NCBI GenBank assembly: GCA_024103195.1
Contig: JAGFIW010000183.1
Span: 1-34,697 of the forward strand
Direction: 5' to 3'
Origin: Saprospiraceae bacterium
GTDB lineage: Bacteria > Bacteroidota > Bacteroidia > Chitinophagales > Saprospiraceae
Length of the DNA: 34,697 nt
The notes under the pieces are model-generated. The model was not told where the DNA came from and did not search any database. It was given only the letters and a program-made list of their open reading frames with translations. Of this stretch, positions 25,603-33,360 are shown one piece after another. A program made the translations under genes and the position numbers. Position 1 is the first letter of the stretch; every line of letters starts with the position of its first letter.

Positions 25603-27366
25603 CTAACGGACCAGGACCGTCCGGGCTTGGGTGAAGGCACCTGCCCTGACACGCAGGGCATAAGTACCGGCAGGATAGCCCCCGGCATCGAAGAAGAACT
25701 GTCGGCGGCCTCCCGACACATCTCCCCGGAATATCGGGAGGATTCGACCCATGACATCCGTAAGAGAGATGTCCACACCCCCTTGGTAGTGGCCAAAATC
25801 AACCGGAATACAGGTAATGGCGGAAGCGGGATTGGGAAAAACCTCTTCGACGTGAATACCGGGTAGGGAAGGCAAGGCCACCTGTGTGGGCTGACCGGGC
25901 ATCATAAAGGTCCAATGTCCGGATGGGGCTGTCAAAGGGCGCCGGCGGACCTTGCCCGTCAGGGAGGTGGCTTCGATATAGTAACGTATCTCAGCCTCCT
26001 CATCCAGGGCGGGAAAATCGACCTCCCACATATCCGGTTCAGCGCCGGGGGCCATGGCCAGTGCGGTGAATCCTTGGGTGGTATCCGTAGTCCAAAAGAG
26101 ATTGACCTGCTGGATTCCGTCCCTGTGCTGGACGAGGGCCCTGAACGGTAGGGAGGAAAGGCCTGGCTCCCATTCCTTCAATGGCTGATGGACGATACGC
26201 AAAGGATCGTTGACACCGATTTCCTTGGTGATACAATGAAGGGCGCCACTGGAAGGGATAATGGCATTGCAGTTGATCCCCACAATCTGATATCCGGGCA
26301 TGGCTTCGGCATAAATGCGCAATGCCGTACTGTCTACCGACGGTGTATAGGTCGGCACTATGACGGTGCGATTGGCGATCAGGCTATTGGTATATGTGCG
26401 ATAATGGCCGCCCTGATGGGGATACTTGCCCGTCGCATCAGGAGGCATGGGCATGCGAATGACCTTGAATGGTGTACCGAATCGAGTCGTGATTGAACTC
26501 AGGATAAACTGGAGATTGGCTTCGATTTGGGGCCCGTCGGCGATACCCTCCGGGTATTGACCCACCAGCAACGTTTCTTCATCCAGCAACTTCATGTGCA
26601 TGTCAATGTGATGGATGCCGTCAAAGGGCAGGTTGACCATTTTGGGATACACGTCAATGCCCATGAAAGACTGCATGATTCCATTGATTGCGGCCTCATC
26701 ATGGTTGCTGGTACCAAACTGATTGAAAGGTCCGTTTTCGTCCAGTACCAACTGGGAAGAGAACCCTGTACCCAGACCATCACTCATGAAATTGCCCCCG
26801 GTATGGACAAGGTCTTCCGGTGCTTCTTGTGTGGCCATGACGGGCAACGCCAACACATCCCCCACCAGAAAAGAGACCAGATCATCGTTGGGTCTGGGTC
26901 GGTTGTATATCCAATCCACGAGAAACAAAGAGTCCACATCATTCTGATAAACCGGGTTGGGGCCGTAATCCCTTACCCAAATAGAATTATAGGGACCCTG
27001 GACAAACGTGATATTGTCGGTCCAATCCACATTCTTGCCGGTGAGGTAATTTTTGACCGACCCTTCGTTGTTGCAGACGATGATCACCCGGCATTCTTTT
27101 TGGAGGGCTCTGACGATCTCTGCCAGGATGGCCTGCTGGGAAGCCCAGGTGATGACCACTGCCTGCAATTCTTCCCATTCGGCCATGGCGCGGAATGAAC
27201 CGGAGCGACTCTCGGGTCGGGGAGTGGAAAGGGAAGCCACGGAAGGAGGGACATAGGCGCCCAACAACTCCTTTTCGGCTTCTGTCATGAATCTCGGCAG
27301 GTCCTGACCTCTACCGGGGAGGCTGTTTCCGGCGATGAACAGGAGAATCAGGAACAACAGGCGCAT
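25603..27366 (-). CDS. Secreted PPAD-like peptidylarginine/agmatine deiminase with T9SS sorting domain
   Basis: The 587-residue protein has a signal peptide (about 1-20), a guanidino-modifying deiminase domain (about 55-385), an Ig-like domain (about 390-495) and a type A T9SS sorting domain (about 505-587, VFPNPASAITCIPVDF ... GGYPAGTYALRV). Catalytic residues visible are Asp133 (WVRDYGP), His253 and Asp255 (HHIDMH), Asn327 (YTNS) and Cys378 (GALHCIT). The YNRPRPNDD segment supplies Arg156 and Arg158 at nearly the same spacing from the catalytic Asp as the two arginines which, from memory of PPAD studies, bind the carboxylate of C-terminal arginine substrates. Domain order also matches P. 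gingivalis PPAD. A plain extracellular agmatine deiminase remains possible. It starts 4 nt after the TonB-dependent receptor and is probably co-translated with it. Confidence 0.88.
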   Translation of the reverse strand: MRLLFLILLFIAGNSLPGRGQDLPRFMTEAEKELLGAYVPPSVASLSTPRPESRSGSFRAMAEWEELQAVVITWASQQAILAEIVRALQKECRVIIVCNNEGSVKNYLTGKNVDWTDNITFVQGPYNSIWVRDYGPNPVYQNDVDSLFLVDWIYNRPRPNDDLVSFLVGDVLALPVMATQEAPEDLVHTGGNFMSDGLGTGFSSQLVLDENGPFNQFGTSNHDEAAINGIMQSFMGIDVYPKMVNLPFDGIHHIDMHMKLLDEETLLVGQYPEGIADGPQIEANLQFILSSITTRFGTPFKVIRMPMPPDATGKYPHQGGHYRTYTNSLIANRTVIVPTYTPSVDSTALRIYAEAMPGYQIVGINCNAIIPSSGALHCITKEIGVNDPLRIVHQPLKEWEPGLSSLPFRALVQHRDGIQQVNLFWTTDTTQGFTALAMAPGAEPDMWEVDFPALDEEAEIRYYIEATSLTGKVRRRPLTAPSGHWTFMMPGQPTQVALPSLPGIHVEEVFPNPASAITCIPVDFGHYQGGVDISLTDVMGRILPIFRGDVSGGRRQFFFDAGGYPAGTYALRVRAGAFTQARTVLVR

Positions 27367-27370
27367 GAGG

Positions 27371-29671
27371 TCAGAATTTGAACGTGAGTCCTGCCGAGGG
27401 CAGGATGGGCAACTGATCTACACGGGAATAATTGACACGGTCGAAGAAAAAGATATTGTCGCGGTTATAGGCATTGGTCACACTGGCGTTGGCTTCCAGA
27501 CTGGTAAATTTAGTCAGTTTCCAGGTATATTTCAAGGAAAGGTCCATCCTGTGGTAAGCAGGTAGCCGTCCGGCGTTCCTTTTCTCATCGTAGATGATGC
27601 CCAAATCGCTGTTTCCCGTCAAGATATCGGCATTGATACCGTCAGACAGGTTGTAGTTGCCGTAAAAACCCTGGGTAAGGGTAAAGGGAAAGCCCGAGCC
27701 GAAATTCCAGCGAAGGGCGGCTTCCCATTCCTGTTTTTTGCCGAACGAATAGGTCAACAAGGCATTGATGTTGTGCCTGCGGTCAAATATGGGGGGATAT
27801 TCCTGTACGCCGTCGTTTCTTGTCACCCAGGCCAATGAATAGGTTCCCCAAAAACTGAGCTGACGGAAACCATACTGCAGTGAAAAGTCAATACCGTAGG
27901 CATCACCGGTCTCCGCCTGGTAGTTGGGGTCGCTGATTTTTCTTTTGTTGCGGTTGAGCGCGATCAATTGCGTAAACCGCTTGTAATAGGGTTCGACATT
28001 CAGGGTGAGGTTATTCATGAGGTCAATCTCCACGCCGGCAATTCCATGGATGGCTTTCTGCAGCCGATGTTCCACGCGCTCGGTAGAACCAGGTTGAAAA
28101 AACTGTTCGTCCGGTCCACCCAGAAACCCGACAAAGAGGTTGACCACATCCAGTTCATTGACGGAGCTGATCAGATTTTGAGAGTAAAAACCACCGGCCA
28201 GCTTGAACCGAAGGAATTCGGTGGCATTGTATTTCATTCCTATGCGGGGCTCCAGCTCCATGTCATTGAGCGCGGAGTAGTAATTCAATCGAATAGAGGG
28301 CTCGAGGATCAAATTTCCCCAGCGTTTCTTGTACCGGAAAAAGCCGGCGATATCCGTGTTGAACGATTCCTGTTGGACCCGGTAATTGAGGAAGTTGGTG
28401 TAGGTGAAATCCGTATTGAATCCCTGGATGTCAAAGCCGTATTTGGTCTCACTATCCAGACCGAAGAAGGTGAAATCAAAGGCGATATTGAAGGATGAGA
28501 TCCGGCTGCGTCGGGGGCGGTTGTCCGCCTGGGCCAGTTGAATCCGGTAATCGGTATAACTGATTTGGGCGCCAATTACGGCATTGGAATTACCCGGTAC
28601 GACAGATACCCGCATTCCCCCACCCTGGTTTTCCCAGTTCAAGCGAGCGGTCTGCCCGTAATCGACCGCATCTTCAAAACTGAAGCCGAAAAGGCTGATC
28701 CGGCTGGCGCTTCCGGCCATGAACGAAAGCTTTCCGTAAAGGTCGCGATAGGAAAAGGGCAGGCCCAGACTGTCATTGACGGCATACGGATAGAGCGATT
28801 TTCCTGTCCGGTCCAGATATCCCTGCTTGGCGGTCAACAGGAAGGAGGAACTGGTGGGCTTGTCGTCCCTCAATTTTTGAATGGGGCCTTCAAGGAGGAG
28901 GTTGGCTTGAAAAGGATTGATACCGGCCATGCCGCCGAATCGCTTCATATTCCCCTCCCGGGTCGTGATATCCACAATAGCGCTGACCCGTCCACCGTAA
29001 TCGGCTCCAAATCCACCGGTCATCACATCTATGTTCCGAATGGCTTCCGTTTCGAAAACGGAAAACAATCCTATGGAGTGGAAGGGGTTGTAGATGGTCA
29101 TTCCGTCGAGCAGGATCTTGTTCTGGACAGGCGATCCACCCCGGATATAGAGTTGCCCTCCCTGGTCACCGGTGAACACGATACCCGGGATCACCGGCAA
29201 ATACTGGGCGATATCCGGCACACCCCCCGTTGAAGGCAGGGATTTGATCTGCCGGGGGGTGACCATGGTTTTGGACACCTGGACATCGGTCCTTGCGGCT
29301 TCGCGGGCCCCGGAGACATCCACCGTCTGCAGTTGAATACCCGATTCCTTGAGCAATATCCTGCGGGAAACGATTTCACCCGCACCGAGAGTGATTTCCA
29401 GTTGCAGGGAATCATATCCCAAAAAGCTGGCGACGATGTTGTAGGTACCAGGTGCAAGACCGGTGAGGGCAAGAATACAGTCCAGATCCGTGTTCACACC
29501 CAGTGTTGTACCCTGAATGCGGACTGTGGCAAATGGCACGGGATCACCGGAACCTTCATCGATGACCGTTCCCCGGATGACCCCATTTTGGGCACCCAGG
29601 GCGCTGGCGGCCAGCAGGAAGAAGGCAACGAAACACGATTTGCACGGGATAGGGAAAGGATACTTGGACAT
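27371..29671 (-). CDS. TonB-dependent receptor with carboxypeptidase-like N-terminal domain
   Basis: This 766-residue outer-membrane protein has a signal peptide (about 1-28, ending ASALGAQ), a carboxypeptidase-D-like regulatory domain (about 30-110, IRGTVIDEGSGDPVPFATVRIQGTTLG), and a plug domain with PDIAQYLPVIPGIVFTGDQGGQLYIRGGSPVQNKILLDGMTIYNP. A beta barrel follows, ending with an aromatic residue in GLTFKF, as expected for BamA-dependent assembly. Unusually, the normal DG in the DLDG-type turn of the regulatory domain is DLDCIL here. The first in-frame ATG (29671) gives a proper signal peptide; an upstream TTG exists at 29692. No SusD-like gene is adjacent. The next gene, 4 nt downstream, is the secreted deiminase. 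The imported substrate is unknown. Confidence 0.92.
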   Translation of the reverse strand: MSKYPFPIPCKSCFVAFFLLAASALGAQNGVIRGTVIDEGSGDPVPFATVRIQGTTLGVNTDLDCILALTGLAPGTYNIVASFLGYDSLQLEITLGAGEIVSRRILLKESGIQLQTVDVSGAREAARTDVQVSKTMVTPRQIKSLPSTGGVPDIAQYLPVIPGIVFTGDQGGQLYIRGGSPVQNKILLDGMTIYNPFHSIGLFSVFETEAIRNIDVMTGGFGADYGGRVSAIVDITTREGNMKRFGGMAGINPFQANLLLEGPIQKLRDDKPTSSSFLLTAKQGYLDRTGKSLYPYAVNDSLGLPFSYRDLYGKLSFMAGSASRISLFGFSFEDAVDYGQTARLNWENQGGGMRVSVVPGNSNAVIGAQISYTDYRIQLAQADNRPRRSRISSFNIAFDFTFFGLDSETKYGFDIQGFNTDFTYTNFLNYRVQQESFNTDIAGFFRYKKRWGNLILEPSIRLNYYSALNDMELEPRIGMKYNATEFLRFKLAGGFYSQNLISSVNELDVVNLFVGFLGGPDEQFFQPGSTERVEHRLQKAIHGIAGVEIDLMNNLTLNVEPYYKRFTQLIALNRNKRKISDPNYQAETGDAYGIDFSLQYGFRQLSFWGTYSLAWVTRNDGVQEYPPIFDRRHNINALLTYSFGKKQEWEAALRWNFGSGFPFTLTQGFYGNYNLSDGINADILTGNSDLGIIYDEKRNAGRLPAYHRMDLSLKYTWKLTKFTSLEANASVTNAYNRDNIFFFDRVNYSRVDQLPILPSAGLTFKF

Positions 29672-29786
29672 AAGGCCGGCAAAGTTCTGCAATCAAACCG
29701 AATATCAACGAGCTGAATGGCCACAGGGTATGGATGCCGACATTTTTAAGGTATCCTGGTGAACGTGAATGGATCTAAATCCGGGA

Positions 29787-31283
29787 TCACTGGTCACCAT
29801 CGTCCCCATCCATGTCGATATCGTCCAGGGCACCTGCCAATTCATCCCTGAACCGGATCCCGGGACCGTCCACGATTTTACTGATTTTGTGAAAGGCCGC
29901 CAATCCATGGAGGATCAGTTCCATACCGGTCAGTTGATGATGGGGCGTTGCCATCCGCGCGGCGGCGAGTTTTTTCAGACCGGGTACGGACTCCAGTGTA
30001 CGGACATGCGCTGATTCGGCCATGTCCGGGGTCATGGTCAGGGTATTCCCTGCTGAAAACCAGGTGAGGACAACGCCATAAGGGTCTTTGTCATCCTGGG
30101 AGGTTTTTTTGTCCGGATGGGGAAAATATCGCAGAAAAACGGTTTTGAAGGCCATATCCATCAAATGATGGGCGACGGCCTGCATCCCTTCCTGTTCGCC
30201 TTCATAAACCAGTTCCACCTTGCCCGTAATGGCGGGTATCACCCCCCAAAGATCCGTGAATCGGGCTTCCCCCTGCTCTTCCCGATGCAGCAGGGTCCTC
30301 CTTTCCACCGTGCTGGCCAGCAATTCGTAGGCGGATATGTTGAGCCGGGCGGAAACACCGCTTTTCGGATCTATAAACGCGCTTTCGCGGGCCTCAAAGG
30401 CGATCTGGTCCAGTACTTCAAGCACCAATGGTCCGATGGTTACCCGTGCGGATTGGTCATCGGACAGGCGCGCCTCCTGCAGGGTGATGGCCTGACTGGT
30501 TGCTGTATCCGGAGGATAATGGGTGAGTATCTGAGCGTCTATCCTGTCCTTGAGCGGAGTAATGATACTGCCCCGATGGGTGTAATCCTCCGGATTGGCC
30601 GTAAACAGGAAGGCCACATCCAGTTGCAGCCGTTTGTGAAAACCCCGGATCTGAATGTCTCCTTCCTGCAGGATGTTGAACAAAGCGACCTGAATGCGGG
30701 GTTGCAAATCCGGCAATTCGTTGATCACGAACACCCCCCTGTGCGCGCGAGGCACGAGACCGTAATGGATGACACGCTCGTCGGCATATGAAAGTTTCAT
30801 ACTCGCGGCCTTGATGGGATCCACATCTCCGATCAGATCAGCAATGCTGACATCGGGAGTTGCCAGTTTTTCCACATAGCGTTCATTGCGGTGGAGCCAA
30901 CCAACCGGTGCCAATTCCCCTTTCTCCTCGATCAATGCCATGGCCTCCCGGGTAATGGGCTGCAAGGGGTCTTCAGGGAGCTCAACGCCTTCCAGGACAG
31001 GGATCCATTCATCGAGTAAGGCGGTCAGGGTCCGGGCAATGCGGGTTTTGGCCTGGCCCCGCAAACCCAGAAGAAGGATATGGTGTCTGGACAGGATGGC
31101 CCGCTCAAGATCGGGGATTACCGTTTGTTCAAACCCCAATATTCCGCTGAATACCTGCCTTTCCTCCCTGAGGGCCGCGATAAGGTTTTCCCTCATTTCA
31201 TCCCGGACCGAACGGGATGAATATCCGGAAGCTCTGAGCTCTCCAAGCGTAGATATGGCTGGGGTTGGCGTCGTTGGCGTCAT
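29787..31283 (-). CDS. MoxR/ChlI-like AAA+ ATPase
   Basis: The 498-residue protein is an AAA+ ATPase of the ChlI/MoxR group. It shows TLGELRASGYSSRSVRDEMRENL at the N-terminus, Walker A GLRGQAKT (73-80), a Walker B-like VFVINELPDL with Asn where Asp is usual (FVINE), ALFNILQEGDIQIRGF, sensor 1 LFTANPEDYTHRGSIITPLKDRI and a C-terminal lid ending in an acidic tail (DDIDMDGDDGD). ATG 31283 is preferred over 31310 because it begins just before the conserved N-terminal motif. Such ATPases usually work with a VWA-domain partner that is encoded beside them; none is adjacent here. It is divergent from ffh. The function is unassigned. Confidence 0.82.
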   Translation of the reverse strand: MTPTTPTPAISTLGELRASGYSSRSVRDEMRENLIAALREERQVFSGILGFEQTVIPDLERAILSRHHILLLGLRGQAKTRIARTLTALLDEWIPVLEGVELPEDPLQPITREAMALIEEKGELAPVGWLHRNERYVEKLATPDVSIADLIGDVDPIKAASMKLSYADERVIHYGLVPRAHRGVFVINELPDLQPRIQVALFNILQEGDIQIRGFHKRLQLDVAFLFTANPEDYTHRGSIITPLKDRIDAQILTHYPPDTATSQAITLQEARLSDDQSARVTIGPLVLEVLDQIAFEARESAFIDPKSGVSARLNISAYELLASTVERRTLLHREEQGEARFTDLWGVIPAITGKVELVYEGEQEGMQAVAHHLMDMAFKTVFLRYFPHPDKKTSQDDKDPYGVVLTWFSAGNTLTMTPDMAESAHVRTLESVPGLKKLAAARMATPHHQLTGMELILHGLAAFHKISKIVDGPGIRFRDELAGALDDIDMDGDDGDQ

Positions 31284-31347
31284 ATTGCCTAAACAGCCCT
31301 TCCATTTCATTGTTTCGGCGTACAGGCCCCGGGGCGGTGGTTTTCCT

Positions 31348-31355
31348 TATTTTTG
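31348..31355 (+). promoter_or_regulatory. -7 promoter element of ffh
   Basis: TATTTTTG matches TAnnTTTG exactly and ends 28 nt before the ffh ATG; no TTG is seen at the -33 spacing. Confidence 0.45.
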
Positions 31356-31383
31356 CGGCTTCATTCAACCGGGGACACGCATT

Positions 31384-32733
31384 ATGTTCGAACAACTGTC
31401 CGACAAACTTGAACTGGCCCTCAAGGGGCTGAAAGGCGAAGGCCGCCTGACCGAGATCAATATTGCCGAGTCGGTCAAGGAGATTCGCAGGGCGCTGGTA
31501 GCCGCGGACGTGAATTACAAGATTGCCAAGGAATTCACGGACAAGGTCAAGGAGAAGGCGTTGGGCACCGAAAACGTCCTGAAAGCCGTGAAGCCGGGTG
31601 AGCTCATGGTCAAAATCGTGATGGATGAGCTGGTGGAACTTATGGGAGGCCAATCGGCCGGTATCCAGCTCAAAGGCAACCCTGCCATCATCCTGATCTC
31701 CGGTTTGCAGGGTAGCGGCAAAACCACCTTTTCCGGCAAACTGGCCCATCACCTGCTCACGAAAAAGGGCAAACGCCCTCTTCTGGCGGCTTGTGATGTA
31801 TATCGACCTGCGGCCATCAACCAGCTCCAGGTGCTCGGCGAACAGATCGGAGTACCGGTATTCCAGCAGGCCGACAGCAAGGACCCGGTGAGTATTGCCC
31901 GGATGGCTGTTGAGGAAGCCCGTCGCTCGGGACGAGATGTGGTCATCGTGGACACGGCTGGGCGGCTGGCGGTGGATGAGGACATGATGGCCGAAATCGC
32001 GCGGCTCAAAGAAGCCCTGGATCCAGGTGAAACCCTTTTTGTGGTGGATGCCATGACCGGCCAGGATGCCGTCAATACGGCCCTTGCCTTTCATGAGCGT
32101 ATCCGTTACGACGGGGTTGTTTTGACCAAACTGGATGGAGATACGCGGGGGGGCGCTGCTCTTTCCATCCGTTATACGGTCGGGAAGCCGATCAAATTCG
32201 TCAGTACCGGGGAGAAGATGGACACCCTGGATGTCTTCTTTCCGGAAAGGATGGCCCAGCGGATTTTGGGTATGGGCGACATTGTGTCCTTTGTTGAAAA
32301 GGCCCAGGAGCAATTTGACGAAGAGGAGGCCAAGCGGCTGGAGAAAAAGATCAGGAAGAATAAATTCGACTTCAATGACTTTCTGAGTCAAATCAGCCAG
32401 ATTCGCAAAATGGGCGACATCAAAAACCTGCTCAACATGATCCCGGGGATGGGTAAGATGACCAAGAACCTGGATATCGATGACAAGGCGTTCAACAAGG
32501 TGGAGGCCATTATTTTTTCCATGACACCCAAGGAAAGGGCAAATCCCGAGTTGCTCAACATGAGTCGAAAAGAGCGGATTGCGCGGGGCTGTGGGATGAA
32601 GGTGCATGAAATCAACCATTTCATCCGCCAGTTCGATGAAATGCGCAAGTTCATGCACACCATGAGCAAAGGTCAGAACATGCAGCGCATGATGGGGCCG
32701 GGCGGACCGTTTGGCGGTCAGGTGGGCCGATAA
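31384..32733 (+). CDS. ffh: Signal recognition particle protein Ffh (SRP54)
   Basis: The 449-residue SRP GTPase binds signal sequences of nascent membrane and secreted proteins. The N domain is followed by the G domain: G1 GLQGSGKTTFSGKLA (107-121), DVYRPAAINQL, DTAGRLAVDEDM, TKLDGDTRGGAAL and the final GTGEK-like STGEKMDTLDVFFPERMAQRILGMGD. The methionine-rich M domain (about 300-449) has IPGMGKMTKNLD and a helix-turn-helix region SRKERIARGCGMKVHEINHFIRQFDEM for SRP RNA. An in-frame opening continues far upstream but is antisense to the AAA ATPase; ATG 31384 gives the normal N-terminus (MFEQLSDKLELALKGLKGEG). Confidence 0.97.
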   Translation: MFEQLSDKLELALKGLKGEGRLTEINIAESVKEIRRALVAADVNYKIAKEFTDKVKEKALGTENVLKAVKPGELMVKIVMDELVELMGGQSAGIQLKGNPAIILISGLQGSGKTTFSGKLAHHLLTKKGKRPLLAACDVYRPAAINQLQVLGEQIGVPVFQQADSKDPVSIARMAVEEARRSGRDVVIVDTAGRLAVDEDMMAEIARLKEALDPGETLFVVDAMTGQDAVNTALAFHERIRYDGVVLTKLDGDTRGGAALSIRYTVGKPIKFVSTGEKMDTLDVFFPERMAQRILGMGDIVSFVEKAQEQFDEEEAKRLEKKIRKNKFDFNDFLSQISQIRKMGDIKNLLNMIPGMGKMTKNLDIDDKAFNKVEAIIFSMTPKERANPELLNMSRKERIARGCGMKVHEINHFIRQFDEMRKFMHTMSKGQNMQRMMGPGGPFGGQVGR

Positions 32734-32826
32734 CCTCTCCGGCGATGTGGCCGGGTACGGGGAGGAGCCAGGAGCCAGTCGCGATGCTTCTCCTTGGCAG
32801 GATGCCATTGACCGACTTACAGGTAT

Positions 32827-32856
32827 TTGATAATTAAAAGATTAACTGTACCTTTG
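32827..32856 (+). promoter_or_regulatory. Promoter of rpsO
   Basis: TTG (32827-32829), a 19-nt AT-rich spacer and a perfect TACCTTTG (32849-32856) match the Bacteroidota consensus. The rpsO ATG is 57 nt downstream. Confidence 0.82.
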
Positions 32857-32913
32857 CCCCCGCTAAAGACGATTTCCGTAATCTCATTTGGTAACTCACA
32901 CACAATCAAAAAA

Positions 32914-33189
32914 ATGAGTGTTTATTTAAGCAAGGAAAAAAAGGCCGAGATTTTCGCCACCCATGGAGGTTCGGCACAGAATACCGGCTCTATTGAAGGT
33001 CAGGTAGCGCTGTTCACCTACAGAATCAACAGTCTTTCGGACCATCTCAAGACCAACAAGAAAGATCATTCCTGCCGACGGGCGCTTTTGCATCTGGTCG
33101 GCCAGCGGAAGCGGGTGCTTGCCTATCTGATGAAGAAGGATATCAACCGCTACCGTAACATCTGCGACCAACTCGGCATACGCCGTTAA
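32914..33189 (+). CDS. rpsO: 30S ribosomal protein S15
   Basis: The 91-residue protein shows the four-helix S15 pattern: MSVYLSKEKKAEIFATHGGS, NTGSIEGQVALFTYRINSLSDHLKTNKKDHSCRRALLHLVGQRKRVLAYL and the end KDINRYRNICDQLGIRR. It binds 16S rRNA (h20-h22 junction) early in 30S assembly. ATG 32914 follows an A-rich stretch (TCAAAAAA), a typical Bacteroidota start context without Shine-Dalgarno. The gene is followed by a strong terminator and then pnp, the widely conserved rpsO-pnp order. Confidence 0.98.
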   Translation: MSVYLSKEKKAEIFATHGGSAQNTGSIEGQVALFTYRINSLSDHLKTNKKDHSCRRALLHLVGQRKRVLAYLMKKDINRYRNICDQLGIRR

Positions 33190-33196
33190 CCACACA

Positions 33197-33224
33197 AGCG
33201 CCCTCCCACAGGAGGGCGCTTTTT
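33197..33224 (+). terminator. Rho-independent terminator after rpsO
   Basis: A perfect 10-bp stem (AGCGCCCTCC / GGAGGGCGCT, 33197-33206 with 33211-33220) with loop CACA is followed by TTTT. It separates rpsO from pnp. Confidence 0.95.
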
Positions 33225-33360
33225 CATCTGTTCAATAGAACGAAGTTTTGCCGGGCACTTTTTCCATCAACGGCTCCCCAATCAACGCAAATCCCCGTTT
33301 CTGCCCGGCTGTTCCTTCGTTCGAGGGGACCTTATCATTGACATCAAAACGCTTATCTCC

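Noticed and set aside
32734..32800. Hairpin after ffh (CCTCTCC ... GGGGAGG)
   Set aside because: The stem is imperfect, the loop is long and no T tract follows.
31198..32808. 536-codon open frame on the minus strand opposite ffh
   Set aside because: It is antisense to a certain gene, has no recognisable motifs, and is rich in His/Arg/Gly as expected from reading the complement of a GC-rich coding frame.
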